In this document: positions 8,610 to 16,400 of the stretch, piece after piece
Layout of the letters: every line of letters begins with the position of its first letter
Numbering within the stretch: position 1 is the stretch's first letter
Origin: Kingella sp. (in: b-proteobacteria)
GTDB lineage: Bacteria; Pseudomonadota; Gammaproteobacteria; Burkholderiales; Neisseriaceae
Assembly (NCBI RefSeq): GCF_030527935.1
Contig: NZ_JAUMZV010000022.1
Span: 1 to 36,918, forward strand
Direction: 5' to 3'
Length of the DNA: 36,918 bases
Notes under the pieces: generated by a model
The model's input: the letters and a program-made list of their open reading frames with translations, nothing else
The model's database searches: none
What the model was told of the DNA's origin: nothing
Program-made: the position numbers and the translations under genes

Positions 8610-8782
8610 GGCGTATCTTTTGGTGGGGTTTTGTTGTAGGTGTCGTCATCGTCCATCAAGATGCGATGGGCGGGACCTTCTAGGTCGTCAAACTGCCCGT
8701 TTTTGCCCGACCACCAAAAAAAGTAGCCAATCAAAAAAGCCAGCAGAATGCTGATGGGGATAAGAATATACAGGCTTTCCAT
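8606..8782 (-). CDS. ccoS: Cytochrome cbb3 oxidase maturation protein CcoS
   Basis: Very small membrane protein (58 aa) required for cofactor insertion into cbb3-type cytochrome oxidase. One N-terminal hydrophobic segment (SLYILIPISILLAFLIGYFF, residues 3-22) is followed by the typical motif WSGKNGQFDDLEGPAHRIL and an acidic tail. The start chosen is the ATG at 8780-8782. The longer frame upstream overlaps a DUS and the previous gene. No ccoI, ccoG or ccoNOP gene is in the window. It lies two bases after the 99-aa gene and overlaps the MFS gene. Confidence 0.92.
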   Translation of the reverse strand: MESLYILIPISILLAFLIGYFFWWSGKNGQFDDLEGPAHRILMDDDDTYNKTPPKDTP

Positions 8783-8784
8783 GA

Positions 8785-9084
8785 TTACAGGCTGCCTTCT
8801 AAGTCGTTGAGCAGATAGCGTTCGCCGCCGATAAGCAGCCATTCTTGGCGGATGTTGGCGCGGTGGTCGCCGTCTTCGTCGTGGATGCGAACGTGGTCGC
8901 GGGTAAGCTGCCAGTAGAGCGTTTGCGCTTGGGCAAGGCGGGCAAGTGCGCTGCCTTGCGCGGCGGGCTGGATTTGCAGGGCGAGTTGCCCGCTTTCGGG
9001 CAGGGGGCGGGTTTCATCGTCTGCCAGCATCACCAGAAAGCCGAGATGCTCGCCGCTGGGGGTGTGGATGGAGAATTGGTGCAT
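8785..9084 (-). CDS. Unknown protein, 99 aa, upstream of ccoS
   Basis: I do not recognise this family. It is soluble, with no membrane segment or signal peptide: MHQFSIHTPSGEHLGF at the N-terminus, an acidic/His-rich centre (DHVRIHDEDGDHR) and WLLIGGERYLLNDLEGSL at the end. The start is set at 9082-9084 because upstream codons read through a DUS (VFRLPHL). Its last codons and TAA stop lie within a DUS variant (GGCAGCCTGTAA), and ccoS starts two bases later, so it is first in the ccoS operon. A role in oxidase assembly is only suggested by position. Confidence 0.65.
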   Translation of the reverse strand: MHQFSIHTPSGEHLGFLVMLADDETRPLPESGQLALQIQPAAQGSALARLAQAQTLYWQLTRDHVRIHDEDGDHRANIRQEWLLIGGERYLLNDLEGSL

Positions 9085-9133
9085 GGTTGGGGGAGTGGGG
9101 TGAGTAAACAAGTGAGGCAGCCTGAAAACCAAA

Positions 9134-9220
9134 ATGGAGCGGCAACGGCTCGTCACCAAATAGTTGATTCAATATAGTTTGGTTGATTAACAAAATGTCG
9201 GCGAGCCGCCGACGCTCCAT
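9134..9220. mobile_element. 87-bp inverted-repeat element (MITE-like)
   Basis: Left arm ATGGAGCGGCAACGGCTCGT and right arm ending CGACGCTCCAT pair over 24 bases with 18 matches; the interior is AT-rich with no ORF. Related copies: right half at 61-85, left halves at 21874-21898 and 26455-26479, degenerate full copy at 16650-16756. The right end is joined to GGTTTTGCAAAGG plus a DUS (9229-9253), as at 57-122. The 372-base gap 9085-9456 otherwise contains only six or seven DUS copies. Confidence 0.6.
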
Positions 9221-9456
9221 CGGTTGCAGGTTTTGCAAAGGTTTTCAGGCTGCCTTTTGCTTTTCAGGCTGCCTAAGCAGGGCGGCTATGTGATGCGGGT
9301 AAATTTATATCGCCAAAGGCAGCCTGAAAATGGAAAAGGGCAGTTGGGGTTTGCGCTGAATGGATTTTCAGGCTGCCTAATAACGAGCAAGGCAATAATA
9401 GGCAGCCTGAAAATCATTTCGCACCATGATGGGCAAGCCGTTTTCAGGCTGCCGCA

Positions 9457-9975
9457 TCATCGCGCAATCTGTTGGGCAACGCTTGCCAAGCCGTTGTCCA
9501 AACTGTTGAGCATCGCCGCGTAGCCATCGCCGTGCTGCGGCGTGGTAACGTGAAACGGGATTTGTGCGCCGTTTTGCCAACGCGCATAGCCGCTGATTTC
9601 GGTTTCGCCACGATAGCTGCCTTGGAAGCGGTCAATGTACACCGTAAGCTGCGGGTTGCCCGCATCGGCGGGTTGGTATTTCAGGCTGCCTGATGCGTTG
9701 AGTTTGTTCGCCAACGCGCGGGCAAGGGCTTGGTCTAGCGGCGATGCCCACAGGTTGTTTTGCGCAAACATGAGCGTGTGTTCATCGCTTTGGTAGAGCA
9801 GGCTGTCGCCATTGATGGGCGCGGCAAGCACAATTTTCACGCCCACGCTTTGCGCGGGGTTGAGTTGGGCAGGCAGCCTGAACGCGCTGTCGGGCAGTTG
9901 GTAGTATTGCGTGGGAGTTGTGCTGCTGCACGCGGCGAACAACAGCGCGATGGTGGCAAGAGATAATTTTTTCAT
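9457..9975 (-). CDS. PqiC/YmbA-like outer-membrane lipoprotein (ABC-transport auxiliary)
   Basis: 172-aa lipoprotein. The signal peptide MKKLSLATIALLFAAC has a lipobox with Cys16, slightly atypical because of Phe at -3. It is followed by STTPTQYYQLP, the usual start of the PqiC/YmbA (ABC_trans_aux) family. These proteins anchor MCE-type lipid transport systems at the outer membrane. No pqiA or pqiB adjoins; a pqiA lies 21 kb away at 31360. The start at 9973-9975 is set by the signal peptide; the longer upstream frame reads through a DUS (VRQPES). Two DUS copies are translated inside the gene (SAFRLPAQ and SGSLKYQ). Confidence 0.8.
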   Translation of the reverse strand: MKKLSLATIALLFAACSSTTPTQYYQLPDSAFRLPAQLNPAQSVGVKIVLAAPINGDSLLYQSDEHTLMFAQNNLWASPLDQALARALANKLNASGSLKYQPADAGNPQLTVYIDRFQGSYRGETEISGYARWQNGAQIPFHVTTPQHGDGYAAMLNSLDNGLASVAQQIAR

Positions 9976-10047
9976 AATAAATGCTTTGGGATAGGGATAA
10001 CGCGGGCGGCTTTCAGGCTGCCGCACCAACGCTGCATTATACGCAAA

Positions 10048-10086
10048 AGGCAGCCTGAAAACTTATTATCCGTTTTCAGGCTGCCT
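10048..10086. terminator. DUS-pair terminator of rlmE-ftsH
   Basis: AGGCAGCCTGAAA (10048-10060) and TTTCAGGCTGCCT (10074-10086) pair. The stem extends to about 16 bp with flanking bases, with a 9-base loop. It lies ten bases beyond the ftsH stop on the minus strand. Confidence 0.7.
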
Positions 10087-10095
10087 TTGTTGGGT

Positions 10096-12138
10096 TTACG
10101 CCTTGTCTTGTGGCTCTTGGCTGTTTTCAGATGGATGAGCCGCTTGCTCCGCTGGTTCAACGGCTTGCGCTGCTTCATCCGCCGTTTCAGCCGTTTCAGG
10201 CTGCGGTTTGGCGATGCTGACTTTATCGCCCGCATCTTGCGGCTCATCAATTTCAGGCAGCGTTTCAAATTCCACGCCATCAATCACATCGCCGTTGCTG
10301 CGCACATTATGGCTGTAATCTTTGGGCGGGCTGGGCTGCTTGCCCGCCATAATTTCCAGCACTTGGTCGCGGTCAATGGTTTCCCATTCCACCAACGCCT
10401 TGCACATGGTTTCCATTTTGTCGCGGTTTTCGCTCAAAATTTGATAAGCAACGGCGTATTGCTCATCCAAAATGCGGCGCACTTCGGCATCCACATCTTG
10501 CTGCGTTTTCTCGGAAATATTTTGCGAACGGGTAACGCTGCGCCCCAAGAACACTTCGCCTTCGTTTTCCGCATACACCATCACGCCCATGCGCTCGCTC
10601 ATGCCATAGCGCGTAACCATATCGCGGGCAATTTGCGTGGCGCGTTCAAAATCGTTGGATGCACCCGTAGAAATGCGCCCCACAAAAATATCTTCGGCAA
10701 TGCGCCCGCCAAACAAAATCGCCAGCTGGCTCAACATTTGGTCTTTGTATAACGAAATGCGGTCGCGCTCGGGAAGCTGCCAAGTCAAGCCCAGCGCGCG
10801 CCCGCGCGGCATAATGGTTACTTTGTGCACAGGGTCGGTAAACGGCAGGCTTTCCGCCACAATCGCGTGCCCCGCTTCGTGGTAGGCGGTGGCGCGTTTT
10901 TCGTCTTCGTGCATCACCATGCTGCGGCGTTCAGGGCCCATGTAGATTTTGTCTTTCGCGTCTTCAAAATCGCTTTGGTCCACCTTTACTTTATTGCGGC
11001 GACCCGCAAACAGCGCGGCTTCATTGACCAAATTCGCCAAATCCGCGCCCGAAAACCCAGGTGTGCCACGCGCCAGCGAAGTCAAATCCACGCTGCTATC
11101 CAGCGGCACTTTTTGCGCGTGCACTTTCAAAATCTGCTCGCGCCCGCGAATATCAGGCAGCGGCACAACCACTTGGCGGTCAAAACGGCCGGGGCGTTGC
11201 AGCGCAGGGTCTAGCACATCGGGGCGGTTGGTCGCCGCAATCACAATCACGGTTTGATTGCTTTCAAAGCCATCCATTTCCACCAAAAGCTGGTTCAGCG
11301 TTTGCTCGCGCTCATCGTTGCCGCCGCCCAAGCCCGCGCCGCGCTGGCGACCCACCGCGTCAATCTCGTCAATAAAAATAATGCAAGGCGCGTTTTTCTT
11401 GGCTTGTTCAAACATATCGCGCACACGGCTTGCGCCCACGCCCACAAACATTTCCACAAAATCCGAACCCGAAATGCTGAAAAACGGCACGCCTGCTTCG
11501 CCCGCAATCGCTTTGGCGAGCAAGGTTTTGCCCGTCCCTGGGCTGCCCGCCAGCAAAATGCCGCGCGGCACACGCCCGCCCAAACTTTGATAGCGGTCGG
11601 GAGCTTTCAGATAATCCACGATTTCTTGCACTTCTTCTTTGGCTTCATCGCAGCCTGCCACATCGGCAAATTTTACCGTGTTGGTATCTTTATCCAGCAG
11701 CTTGGCGCGGCTTTTGCCAAACGAAAACGCGCCACCTTTGCCGCCGCCCGATTGCATCCGCATAAACCACATCCACGCGCCAATCAACAGGATAACAGGC
11801 AGCAGGCTCATAAACAGGCTGCTTAAAAAGCCCGGTTTTTCTTCGGGCGTTACTTTAAAGCGCACCTTGTTGTCCACCAGCAGCGTTACCAATTTGTCGT
11901 CCATCGGCGCGTTGGTTTTAAACGTGGTTTTGTCTTTGCGCTCGCCTTTGATTTCGTAGCCAATGGGCGAGCCTTCAATATTCAGGCTGCTGATTTGCCC
12001 CGCTTTAACTTGTTGGATAAATTGGGAATATTCAATTTGCTGGTTATCCACTTTGGTTTCGCGCATATACTGCAAACCAAAGGCGATGCCCAAAAATAAA
12101 ATCGCCCCTGCGATGAGATTTTTTAAGTTGCTTCCCAC
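10096..12138 (-). CDS. ftsH: ATP-dependent zinc metalloprotease FtsH
   Basis: Membrane-bound AAA+ protease that degrades misfolded membrane proteins and regulatory substrates. 680 aa. Two N-terminal membrane segments (about 8-25 and 105-126) flank a periplasmic domain. Walker A is GSPGTGKT (198-205), Walker B IIFIDEID (253-260), the second region of homology DVLDPALQRPGRFDRQ (307-322), and the zinc site HEAGH (420-424). The C-terminal tail after about residue 600 is acidic and low complexity (Glu/Ala/Gln/Pro) and longer than in E. coli. It lies downstream of rlmE, the conserved rlmE-ftsH order, with a 66-base gap that contains a DUS. Confidence 0.98.
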   Translation of the reverse strand: MGSNLKNLIAGAILFLGIAFGLQYMRETKVDNQQIEYSQFIQQVKAGQISSLNIEGSPIGYEIKGERKDKTTFKTNAPMDDKLVTLLVDNKVRFKVTPEEKPGFLSSLFMSLLPVILLIGAWMWFMRMQSGGGKGGAFSFGKSRAKLLDKDTNTVKFADVAGCDEAKEEVQEIVDYLKAPDRYQSLGGRVPRGILLAGSPGTGKTLLAKAIAGEAGVPFFSISGSDFVEMFVGVGASRVRDMFEQAKKNAPCIIFIDEIDAVGRQRGAGLGGGNDEREQTLNQLLVEMDGFESNQTVIVIAATNRPDVLDPALQRPGRFDRQVVVPLPDIRGREQILKVHAQKVPLDSSVDLTSLARGTPGFSGADLANLVNEAALFAGRRNKVKVDQSDFEDAKDKIYMGPERRSMVMHEDEKRATAYHEAGHAIVAESLPFTDPVHKVTIMPRGRALGLTWQLPERDRISLYKDQMLSQLAILFGGRIAEDIFVGRISTGASNDFERATQIARDMVTRYGMSERMGVMVYAENEGEVFLGRSVTRSQNISEKTQQDVDAEVRRILDEQYAVAYQILSENRDKMETMCKALVEWETIDRDQVLEIMAGKQPSPPKDYSHNVRSNGDVIDGVEFETLPEIDEPQDAGDKVSIAKPQPETAETADEAAQAVEPAEQAAHPSENSQEPQDKA

Positions 12139-12204
12139 AGAAACAAACTCCTATTGATTTTGATTAAAAGATGGAAAATGGATTGTATAGTGTTTTCAGG
12201 CTGC

Positions 12205-12825
12205 CTAACGCTTATTCTTGCCCAATAAATAAATCTCACTAGACCGATTGCGCGAAGCATCGGGTTTGCGCGTTTGCACGGTGGCAAATACTTCGCGCAT
12301 GGCAGCCATGTATTCTTGATAACCCGAGCCTTGAAACACTTTCACCAAAAACGCGCCGCCTGTTTTCAAATGTTCGCGGGCAAAGTCTAACGCCAGCTCG
12401 CATAAATAAAAGCTCCGCGCTTGGTCTATGGTGTCGTTGCCCGACATATTGGGCGCCATATCGCAAATTACAAGGTCTAGCGGGCGATTATCCAGCAGGC
12501 GTTCAAACTCGGCTAACACGGTTTCTTCACGAAAATCGCCTTGGATAAAATCCACACCATCCAGCGCATCCATCGGCAAGATGTCTAGCGCGAACACCTT
12601 GCCTGCTTTGCCCACCAGCTTTGCGGCGATTTGCGACCAACTCCCAGGGGCGGAACCCAAATCGGCTAAAACTGTGCCTTGCTTGATGAGCTTGTCTTTT
12701 TCGTTGATTTCCAGCAGTTTATAGGCGGCGCGGGCGCGGTAGCCGTCTTTTTGTGCGCGTTTTACATAGGGGTCGTTGACGTGTTCGTGCAGCCATGCGG
12801 GGGAAGATTTGGAGCGTTGTGCCAT
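12205..12825 (-). CDS. rlmE: 23S rRNA (uridine-2'-O)-methyltransferase RlmE
   Basis: Methylates U2552 in the A loop of 23S rRNA using SAM, late in 50S assembly. 206 aa (E. coli 209). SAM-binding motif DLGSAPGSW at 55-63. The catalytic K-D-K-E tetrad aligns as K36, D122, K162, E197. It forms an operon with ftsH. Only 15 bases separate the start codon from the 136-bp mobile-like element at 12841, so native promoter elements must lie within or beyond that element. No clear ribosome site precedes the ATG. Confidence 0.96.
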   Translation of the reverse strand: MAQRSKSSPAWLHEHVNDPYVKRAQKDGYRARAAYKLLEINEKDKLIKQGTVLADLGSAPGSWSQIAAKLVGKAGKVFALDILPMDALDGVDFIQGDFREETVLAEFERLLDNRPLDLVICDMAPNMSGNDTIDQARSFYLCELALDFAREHLKTGGAFLVKVFQGSGYQEYMAAMREVFATVQTRKPDASRNRSSEIYLLGKNKR

Positions 12826-12840
12826 GATAAAAAAAGGGTA

Positions 12841-12976
12841 GTGTCCTAAAAAGTATGCTGCTTGTTTTTTTTAGTAATTTAAATTAGCCAAATTCCGCTG
12901 TTTTAACAGGAAATTTTGTACGATAGAAATGTCGTTATTGGCTTGACGTTTTATGTCAGCATACTTTTTAGGACAC
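12841..12976. mobile_element. 136-bp MITE-like element with perfect 20-bp terminal inverted repeats
   Basis: GTGTCCTAAAAAGTATGCTG (12841-12860) and its exact complement (12957-12976) bound an AT-rich, ORF-less interior. It is a non-autonomous element by structure. No clear target duplication was seen. A solo terminus occurs at 2653-2671. It lies immediately upstream of rlmE-ftsH and probably carries or displaces its promoter. Confidence 0.75.
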
Positions 12977-13010
12977 CACCAAAAAAAGTATGTTTAGGCA
13001 GCCTGAAAAT

Positions 13011-13112
13011 ATAGTCGTCTCACACAGTCTTATACTGCGTTGGCTCGCCTTGCTGTACTACTTGTACTATCTTCGGCTCGCCGCCTTGTCTAAGACTGTG
13101 TGAAACGACTAT
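13011..13112. mobile_element. Correia-like element (102 bp) with divergent termini
   Basis: Terminal inverted repeats ATAGTCGTCTCACACAGTCT / complement match at 21 of 22 positions. The interior (GGCTCGCCTTGCTGTACTA, then TTGTACTATCTTCGGCTCG, then CCTTGTC) resembles the core of the neisserial Correia repeat enclosed element, as remembered. The size matches its short form (about 104 bp). The termini differ from the usual TATAGTGGATTAA ends. It lies 34 bases from the 136-bp element, in the 323-base gap upstream of rlmE and downstream of fpr. Confidence 0.6.
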
Positions 13113-13148
13113 TTAGATTATGGTTTTCAGGCTGCCTAAACATCTGAA

Positions 13149-13931
13149 TTATTGTTCTACAAAGGCGCGTTCAATCAAATAATCGCCGCGCACGCCTGTT
13201 TTGGGGGATGCAACCAAGCCGAAGCTGTCTAAAATGGCGGAAGTGTCGGCATTCATGGGCATACTGCCGCAGAGCATGGCACGGTCGTCTTGGTGGTTGA
13301 TGGGGGGCAGGCCGATGTCGTCAAACAGTTTGTCGCTTTTCATTAGGTCGGTTAAGCGTCCGTGGTGTTCAAAGGGTTCGCGCGAGACAACGGGGTAGTA
13401 AATCAGTTTTTCGCGCACCATTTCGCCGAGAAATTCGTGGTTGGGCAAGCTTTGGGTGAAATGGTCGTAATAGGCTAAATCTTGTTTGTGGCGCACGCCG
13501 TGCACCAGAATGACTTTTTCAAATTGCTCGTAAATATCGGGGTCGCGCGTGATGCTTAAAAATGGGGCAAGCCCTGTGCCTGTTGATAATAGGTAGAGAT
13601 GTTTGCCGCCATCGTTTAGGTCGCTGGCGATGAGCGTGCCCGTGGGCTTTTTGCTGATGAAGATGTCGTCGCCCACTTGGATGTGTTGCAGGCGGCTGGT
13701 GAGTGGGCCATCTTGCACTTTGATGCTGAAAAATTCTAGGTGTTCTTCCCAGTTGGGGCTGGCGATGCTGTATGCGCGCATGATGGGTTTGCCGTTGTCG
13801 CCCATTACGCCAATCATCACGAATTGCCCGTTTTCAAAGCGCAGGCTTTCGTCGCGCGTGCAGGTGAAGCTGAAATAAGCGTCTGTCCAATGGTGTACGG
13901 TGAGAACTTTTTGGGTGTTGTATGCTGCCAT
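13149..13931 (-). CDS. fpr: Ferredoxin/flavodoxin-NADP+ reductase
   Basis: FAD enzyme exchanging electrons between NADPH and ferredoxin or flavodoxin, for example for iron-sulphur and oxidative-stress pathways. 260 aa, matching the bacterial subclass length of about 258. FAD motif RAYSIAS (52-58), NADP-binding STGTGLAPF (117-125), CGSMPMN near the C-terminus, and an aromatic-poor C-terminal end VEQ. The start is the ATG at 13929-13931; an upstream TTG start nine codons earlier is less likely. Single-gene unit with its own promoter at 13967-13995. Confidence 0.93.
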   Translation of the reverse strand: MAAYNTQKVLTVHHWTDAYFSFTCTRDESLRFENGQFVMIGVMGDNGKPIMRAYSIASPNWEEHLEFFSIKVQDGPLTSRLQHIQVGDDIFISKKPTGTLIASDLNDGGKHLYLLSTGTGLAPFLSITRDPDIYEQFEKVILVHGVRHKQDLAYYDHFTQSLPNHEFLGEMVREKLIYYPVVSREPFEHHGRLTDLMKSDKLFDDIGLPPINHQDDRAMLCGSMPMNADTSAILDSFGLVASPKTGVRGDYLIERAFVEQ

Positions 13932-13966
13932 TTGGGGGCTTTCTGTTAATTTTTGCAAAACGCGGG

Positions 13967-13995
13967 ATTGTATGCAAAATGGGAGTGCTTATCAA
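13967..13995 (-). promoter_or_regulatory. Sigma-70 promoter of fpr
   Basis: On the minus strand TTGATA (13990-13995) and TACAAT (13967-13972) are separated by exactly 17 bases, 36 bases before the fpr start. It is the best canonical promoter seen in the window. No operator was recognised. Confidence 0.7.
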
Positions 13996-14012
13996 GTAAA
14001 GGGTCTATATAA

Positions 14013-14069
14013 AGGCAGCCTGAAAACAGGGTTGGATTTTGGGTTGAGCAATTCGTTTTCAGGCTGCCT
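14013..14069. repeat. Inverted DUS pair between fpr and the TauE-like gene
   Basis: AGGCAGCCTGAAA (14013-14025) and TTTCAGGCTGCCT (14057-14069) pair around a 31-base loop. The flanking genes are divergent, so it does not terminate either; it may only be an uptake signal. Confidence 0.6.
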
Positions 14070-14174
14070 TTTATGTTTCAATTGTAACACCACAAGACAA
14101 ATGTAGAAATCAACCGCGTTGTTTACACAATAGGTTGAGAGAAATAAGCCTGCAATACTTTAACGGCGTATCCC

Positions 14175-14340
14175 TTTTCAGGCTGAAACCTTTGCAAAAC
14201 CCCTGACAGCAGCCTGAAACACAAGAAATGCCGTCATTCCCATATAGGCGGAAATCTTGATTTGATATTAAAAAATTTCCGTAAAAACAATTTATTGCAT
14301 GTTTTATTTTGGATTTTACAAAGGTTTCAGCCTGAAAACC
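14175..14340. repeat. Composite NIME-like element, copy 1 (degenerate)
   Basis: Outer inverted arms (TTTTCAGGCTGAAACCTTTG at the left, its near complement ending CAAAGGTTTCAGCCTGAAAA at the right) enclose ATGCCGTC and one degraded dRS3-like palindrome (14236-14255). The right inner dRS3 is lost. The right arm abuts the 5' region of the TauE-like gene. See copies at 16401 and 24855. Confidence 0.6.
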
Positions 14341-14384
14341 GCAAAACCAGTAAAATCCCACCCTTTTTACGCCCGCGCCACCCC

Positions 14385-15056
14385 ATGCCCACCGTAACCC
14401 TGTTTACCCTATTTTTGCTCGGCTTTTTTGGCGGCACGCATTGCATCGCCATGTGTGGCGGCTTGTCCACTGCCTTTGCCCTGCAACTGCCACCCCACAT
14501 TAAACGCCATTGGCTCATCATCCTGCTCAATCTGGGCAGGCTCACCAGCTACACCCTAATCGGCACGCTGATGGGCGCACTCTCCCAGCTCGGTAGCACG
14601 CTCGCCCACACACATACCCTGCAACTCATTCTCGCCACCCTTGCCAACCTGCTGCTGCTGTTCACAGGGCTTTATCTTGCCAACATCCTTGCATGGGCAG
14701 CCAAAATTGAACACATCGGGCGACCCATCTGGCAACGGCTCAACCCGCTGCTCAACAAACTCTTGCCCATTCAAAGCCTGCCCGCCTGCTTTGGCGCAGG
14801 TATGCTGTGGGGCTGGCTGCCCTGCGGCTTGGTGTACAACGCTTCGCTCTACGCGCTGGGCAGCAGCTCCGCGCTGTGGGGTGGATTGTATTTGCTCGCC
14901 TTTGGGCTGGGCACGCTGCCCAACCTGATTGCCGCAGGGCTGTTCGCCACCCAACTGCGCACGCTGTTGCAAAAAAAATGGCTGCGATTGGGCGCAGGCT
15001 TGCTGGTAAGCATTTGGGCAATGGTTCAGCTTGCGCGCGTGGCGATGCAATTTTAG
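14385..15056 (+). CDS. TauE/SafE-type (DsbD_2-like) membrane protein, 223 aa
   Basis: Polytopic membrane protein with about six hydrophobic segments. Two cysteine motifs are conserved in this family: GGTHCIAMCGGLS (H19, C20, M23, C24) and WGWLPCGLVY (C147). The family, annotated as 'sulfite exporter TauE/SafE' or UreH-like, is often found beside cbb3 oxidase assembly genes, and the HC..MC motif suggests copper or thiol handling; this is inference. The start is set at 14385 because upstream codons run through the repeat element. No ribosome site is evident. The stop TAG is formed by T plus the first two bases of a DUS. Confidence 0.82.
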   Translation: MPTVTLFTLFLLGFFGGTHCIAMCGGLSTAFALQLPPHIKRHWLIILLNLGRLTSYTLIGTLMGALSQLGSTLAHTHTLQLILATLANLLLLFTGLYLANILAWAAKIEHIGRPIWQRLNPLLNKLLPIQSLPACFGAGMLWGWLPCGLVYNASLYALGSSSALWGGLYLLAFGLGTLPNLIAAGLFATQLRTLLQKKWLRLGAGLLVSIWAMVQLARVAMQF

Positions 15057-15236
15057 GCAGCCTGAAAACAGCAAACGCAGCCATACAACATACACATTGG
15101 TTAGCAATCAGCTCTTGCCATTTTATGCCCATTCTAGTTTTCAGGCTGCATGTAGAAATTAAGCGCGTTAGCAACACCGCATCATGTCCATTTTAATCAA
15201 CAATGCAAACCCAAATATAAGCCAAACAGCATCCCA

Positions 15237-16097
15237 TCAAAACCACCCCACCCCATAAAACAAACACCCTACCGCCGCCAACGCCAGCAGCACGCCCGCG
15301 ATGTTCAACGCGCTCAATTTCTCTTTAAACACCCCCGCGCCCGCCAGCGTGCCCAGCGCAATCACGCCCATATTCATGCCTGCAAACACCAGCGTGGGGT
15401 TGCCGCTAAATGCGCGATGTGCTTTCAGATAAAACAAAATATTCACAAAATTCAGGCTGCCTAAAACCATGCCGCCGATGATGTCGGCGCGTGTCCAGCG
15501 CGTTTTCTGCACCAGCAAATAGCCCGCCATCAGCACGCCCGCGAGCGCAAACATCACCAGCAAATTGCTGCCCGTGCCCGCCGTTTTGGAAAGCTGCTTA
15601 AACAAAATATCAATCACGCCGTAGCCCAGCCACACGCCAAGCAAATAAACAGCTTGCGTTTTCAGGCTGCCTGTGCCCACCGCTTGCTGCGGCTTAATCA
15701 ACAAACACGCCAGCGCGGCAAACGCCAGCAGCAAGCCCACCGCCCGATGCGCTGTGAGCGTTTCGCCAAACAGCGCAAGCGCCGCCAGCACAGGCAAAAA
15801 CAGCGACAGCCGTTGCGCCGCATCCGATTTCACAATCCCCGCCTGCTGCACCGCCTTGCCCATTATCACAAACACGCTGGGCAGCAACACGCCCAGCAAG
15901 CCAAACAGCCATGCGTGCGGCAACAGCGTTTGCTGCCAGTTGGCAAAGTTGGGTTCAAGCAGCGCGGCGGTCAGCAGCGTCGCCACCGCATAATTCACGC
16001 CAATGGCTTGCGCCAAACCCATTTGCTTTTGCCGCGCCACTTTGAGCAACACGGACACGGAAACGCTGGCTAATATGCTGATTAACAAGTAAATCAT
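15237..16097 (-). CDS. DMT-superfamily (EamA-type) transporter, 286 aa
   Basis: Hydrophobic protein with about ten membrane segments in two similar halves, typical of drug/metabolite transporters. It opens MIYLLISILASVSVSVLLKV and has PSVFVIMGKAVQQAGIVKSDAAQRLSL in the first half (shown here only in part: GIVKSDAAQR). The substrate is unknown. The start at 16095-16097 is the first ATG after a stretch lacking coding character. Two DUS copies are read in frame in loops (GTGSLKTQ and LGSLNFV). The gap to the TauE-like gene holds a DUS and a degenerate DUS, nothing else. Confidence 0.85.
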   Translation of the reverse strand: MIYLLISILASVSVSVLLKVARQKQMGLAQAIGVNYAVATLLTAALLEPNFANWQQTLLPHAWLFGLLGVLLPSVFVIMGKAVQQAGIVKSDAAQRLSLFLPVLAALALFGETLTAHRAVGLLLAFAALACLLIKPQQAVGTGSLKTQAVYLLGVWLGYGVIDILFKQLSKTAGTGSNLLVMFALAGVLMAGYLLVQKTRWTRADIIGGMVLGSLNFVNILFYLKAHRAFSGNPTLVFAGMNMGVIALGTLAGAGVFKEKLSALNIAGVLLALAAVGCLFYGVGWF

Positions 16098-16185
16098 GGT
16101 AAACAAGGGGAAATGAGAAAACGCGCATTCTAGTGGAATTTGGGCGGTTTGCGTAGCGAAATTGAGTGGAGACACTAAACCATGT

Positions 16186-16347
16186 AGAACCTGTATTCAC
16201 TATTTTCATAGGCATCTTTAATGCCCTAAAAACGTAGCTACTGCGTTAAAAATGCCCGCAAGGTATTTAACCTTGCTGCGCTTTTTGCCTTGTATCCACG
16301 CTTTTATGTCATCAAATCTGTCCATTAAAATAGTAAATACAGGTTCT
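16186..16347. mobile_element. 162-bp MITE-like inverted-repeat element
   Basis: Termini AGAACCTGTATTCACTATTT (16186-) and the complement of AGAACCTGTATTTACTATTT (ending 16347) match at about 22 of 24 positions. The interior contains GC-rich short palindromic stretches but no ORF. No second copy occurs in the window. It lies in the 761-base gap between the DMT gene and trhP, which otherwise holds the NIME-like copy and a degenerate 87-bp-type element. Confidence 0.6.
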
Positions 16348-16400
16348 TAAGCCCGCACCAATCATCCAATCCCAACCCATTTTAGCTACGTTGGACTGCG

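Noticed and set aside
10096..12138. FtsH Walker A reads GSPGTGKT rather than the common GPPGTGKT.
   Set aside because: The invariant G-K-T residues are present, and a Ser at this position is, as far as I recall, normal in Neisseriaceae and other beta-proteobacterial FtsH proteins.
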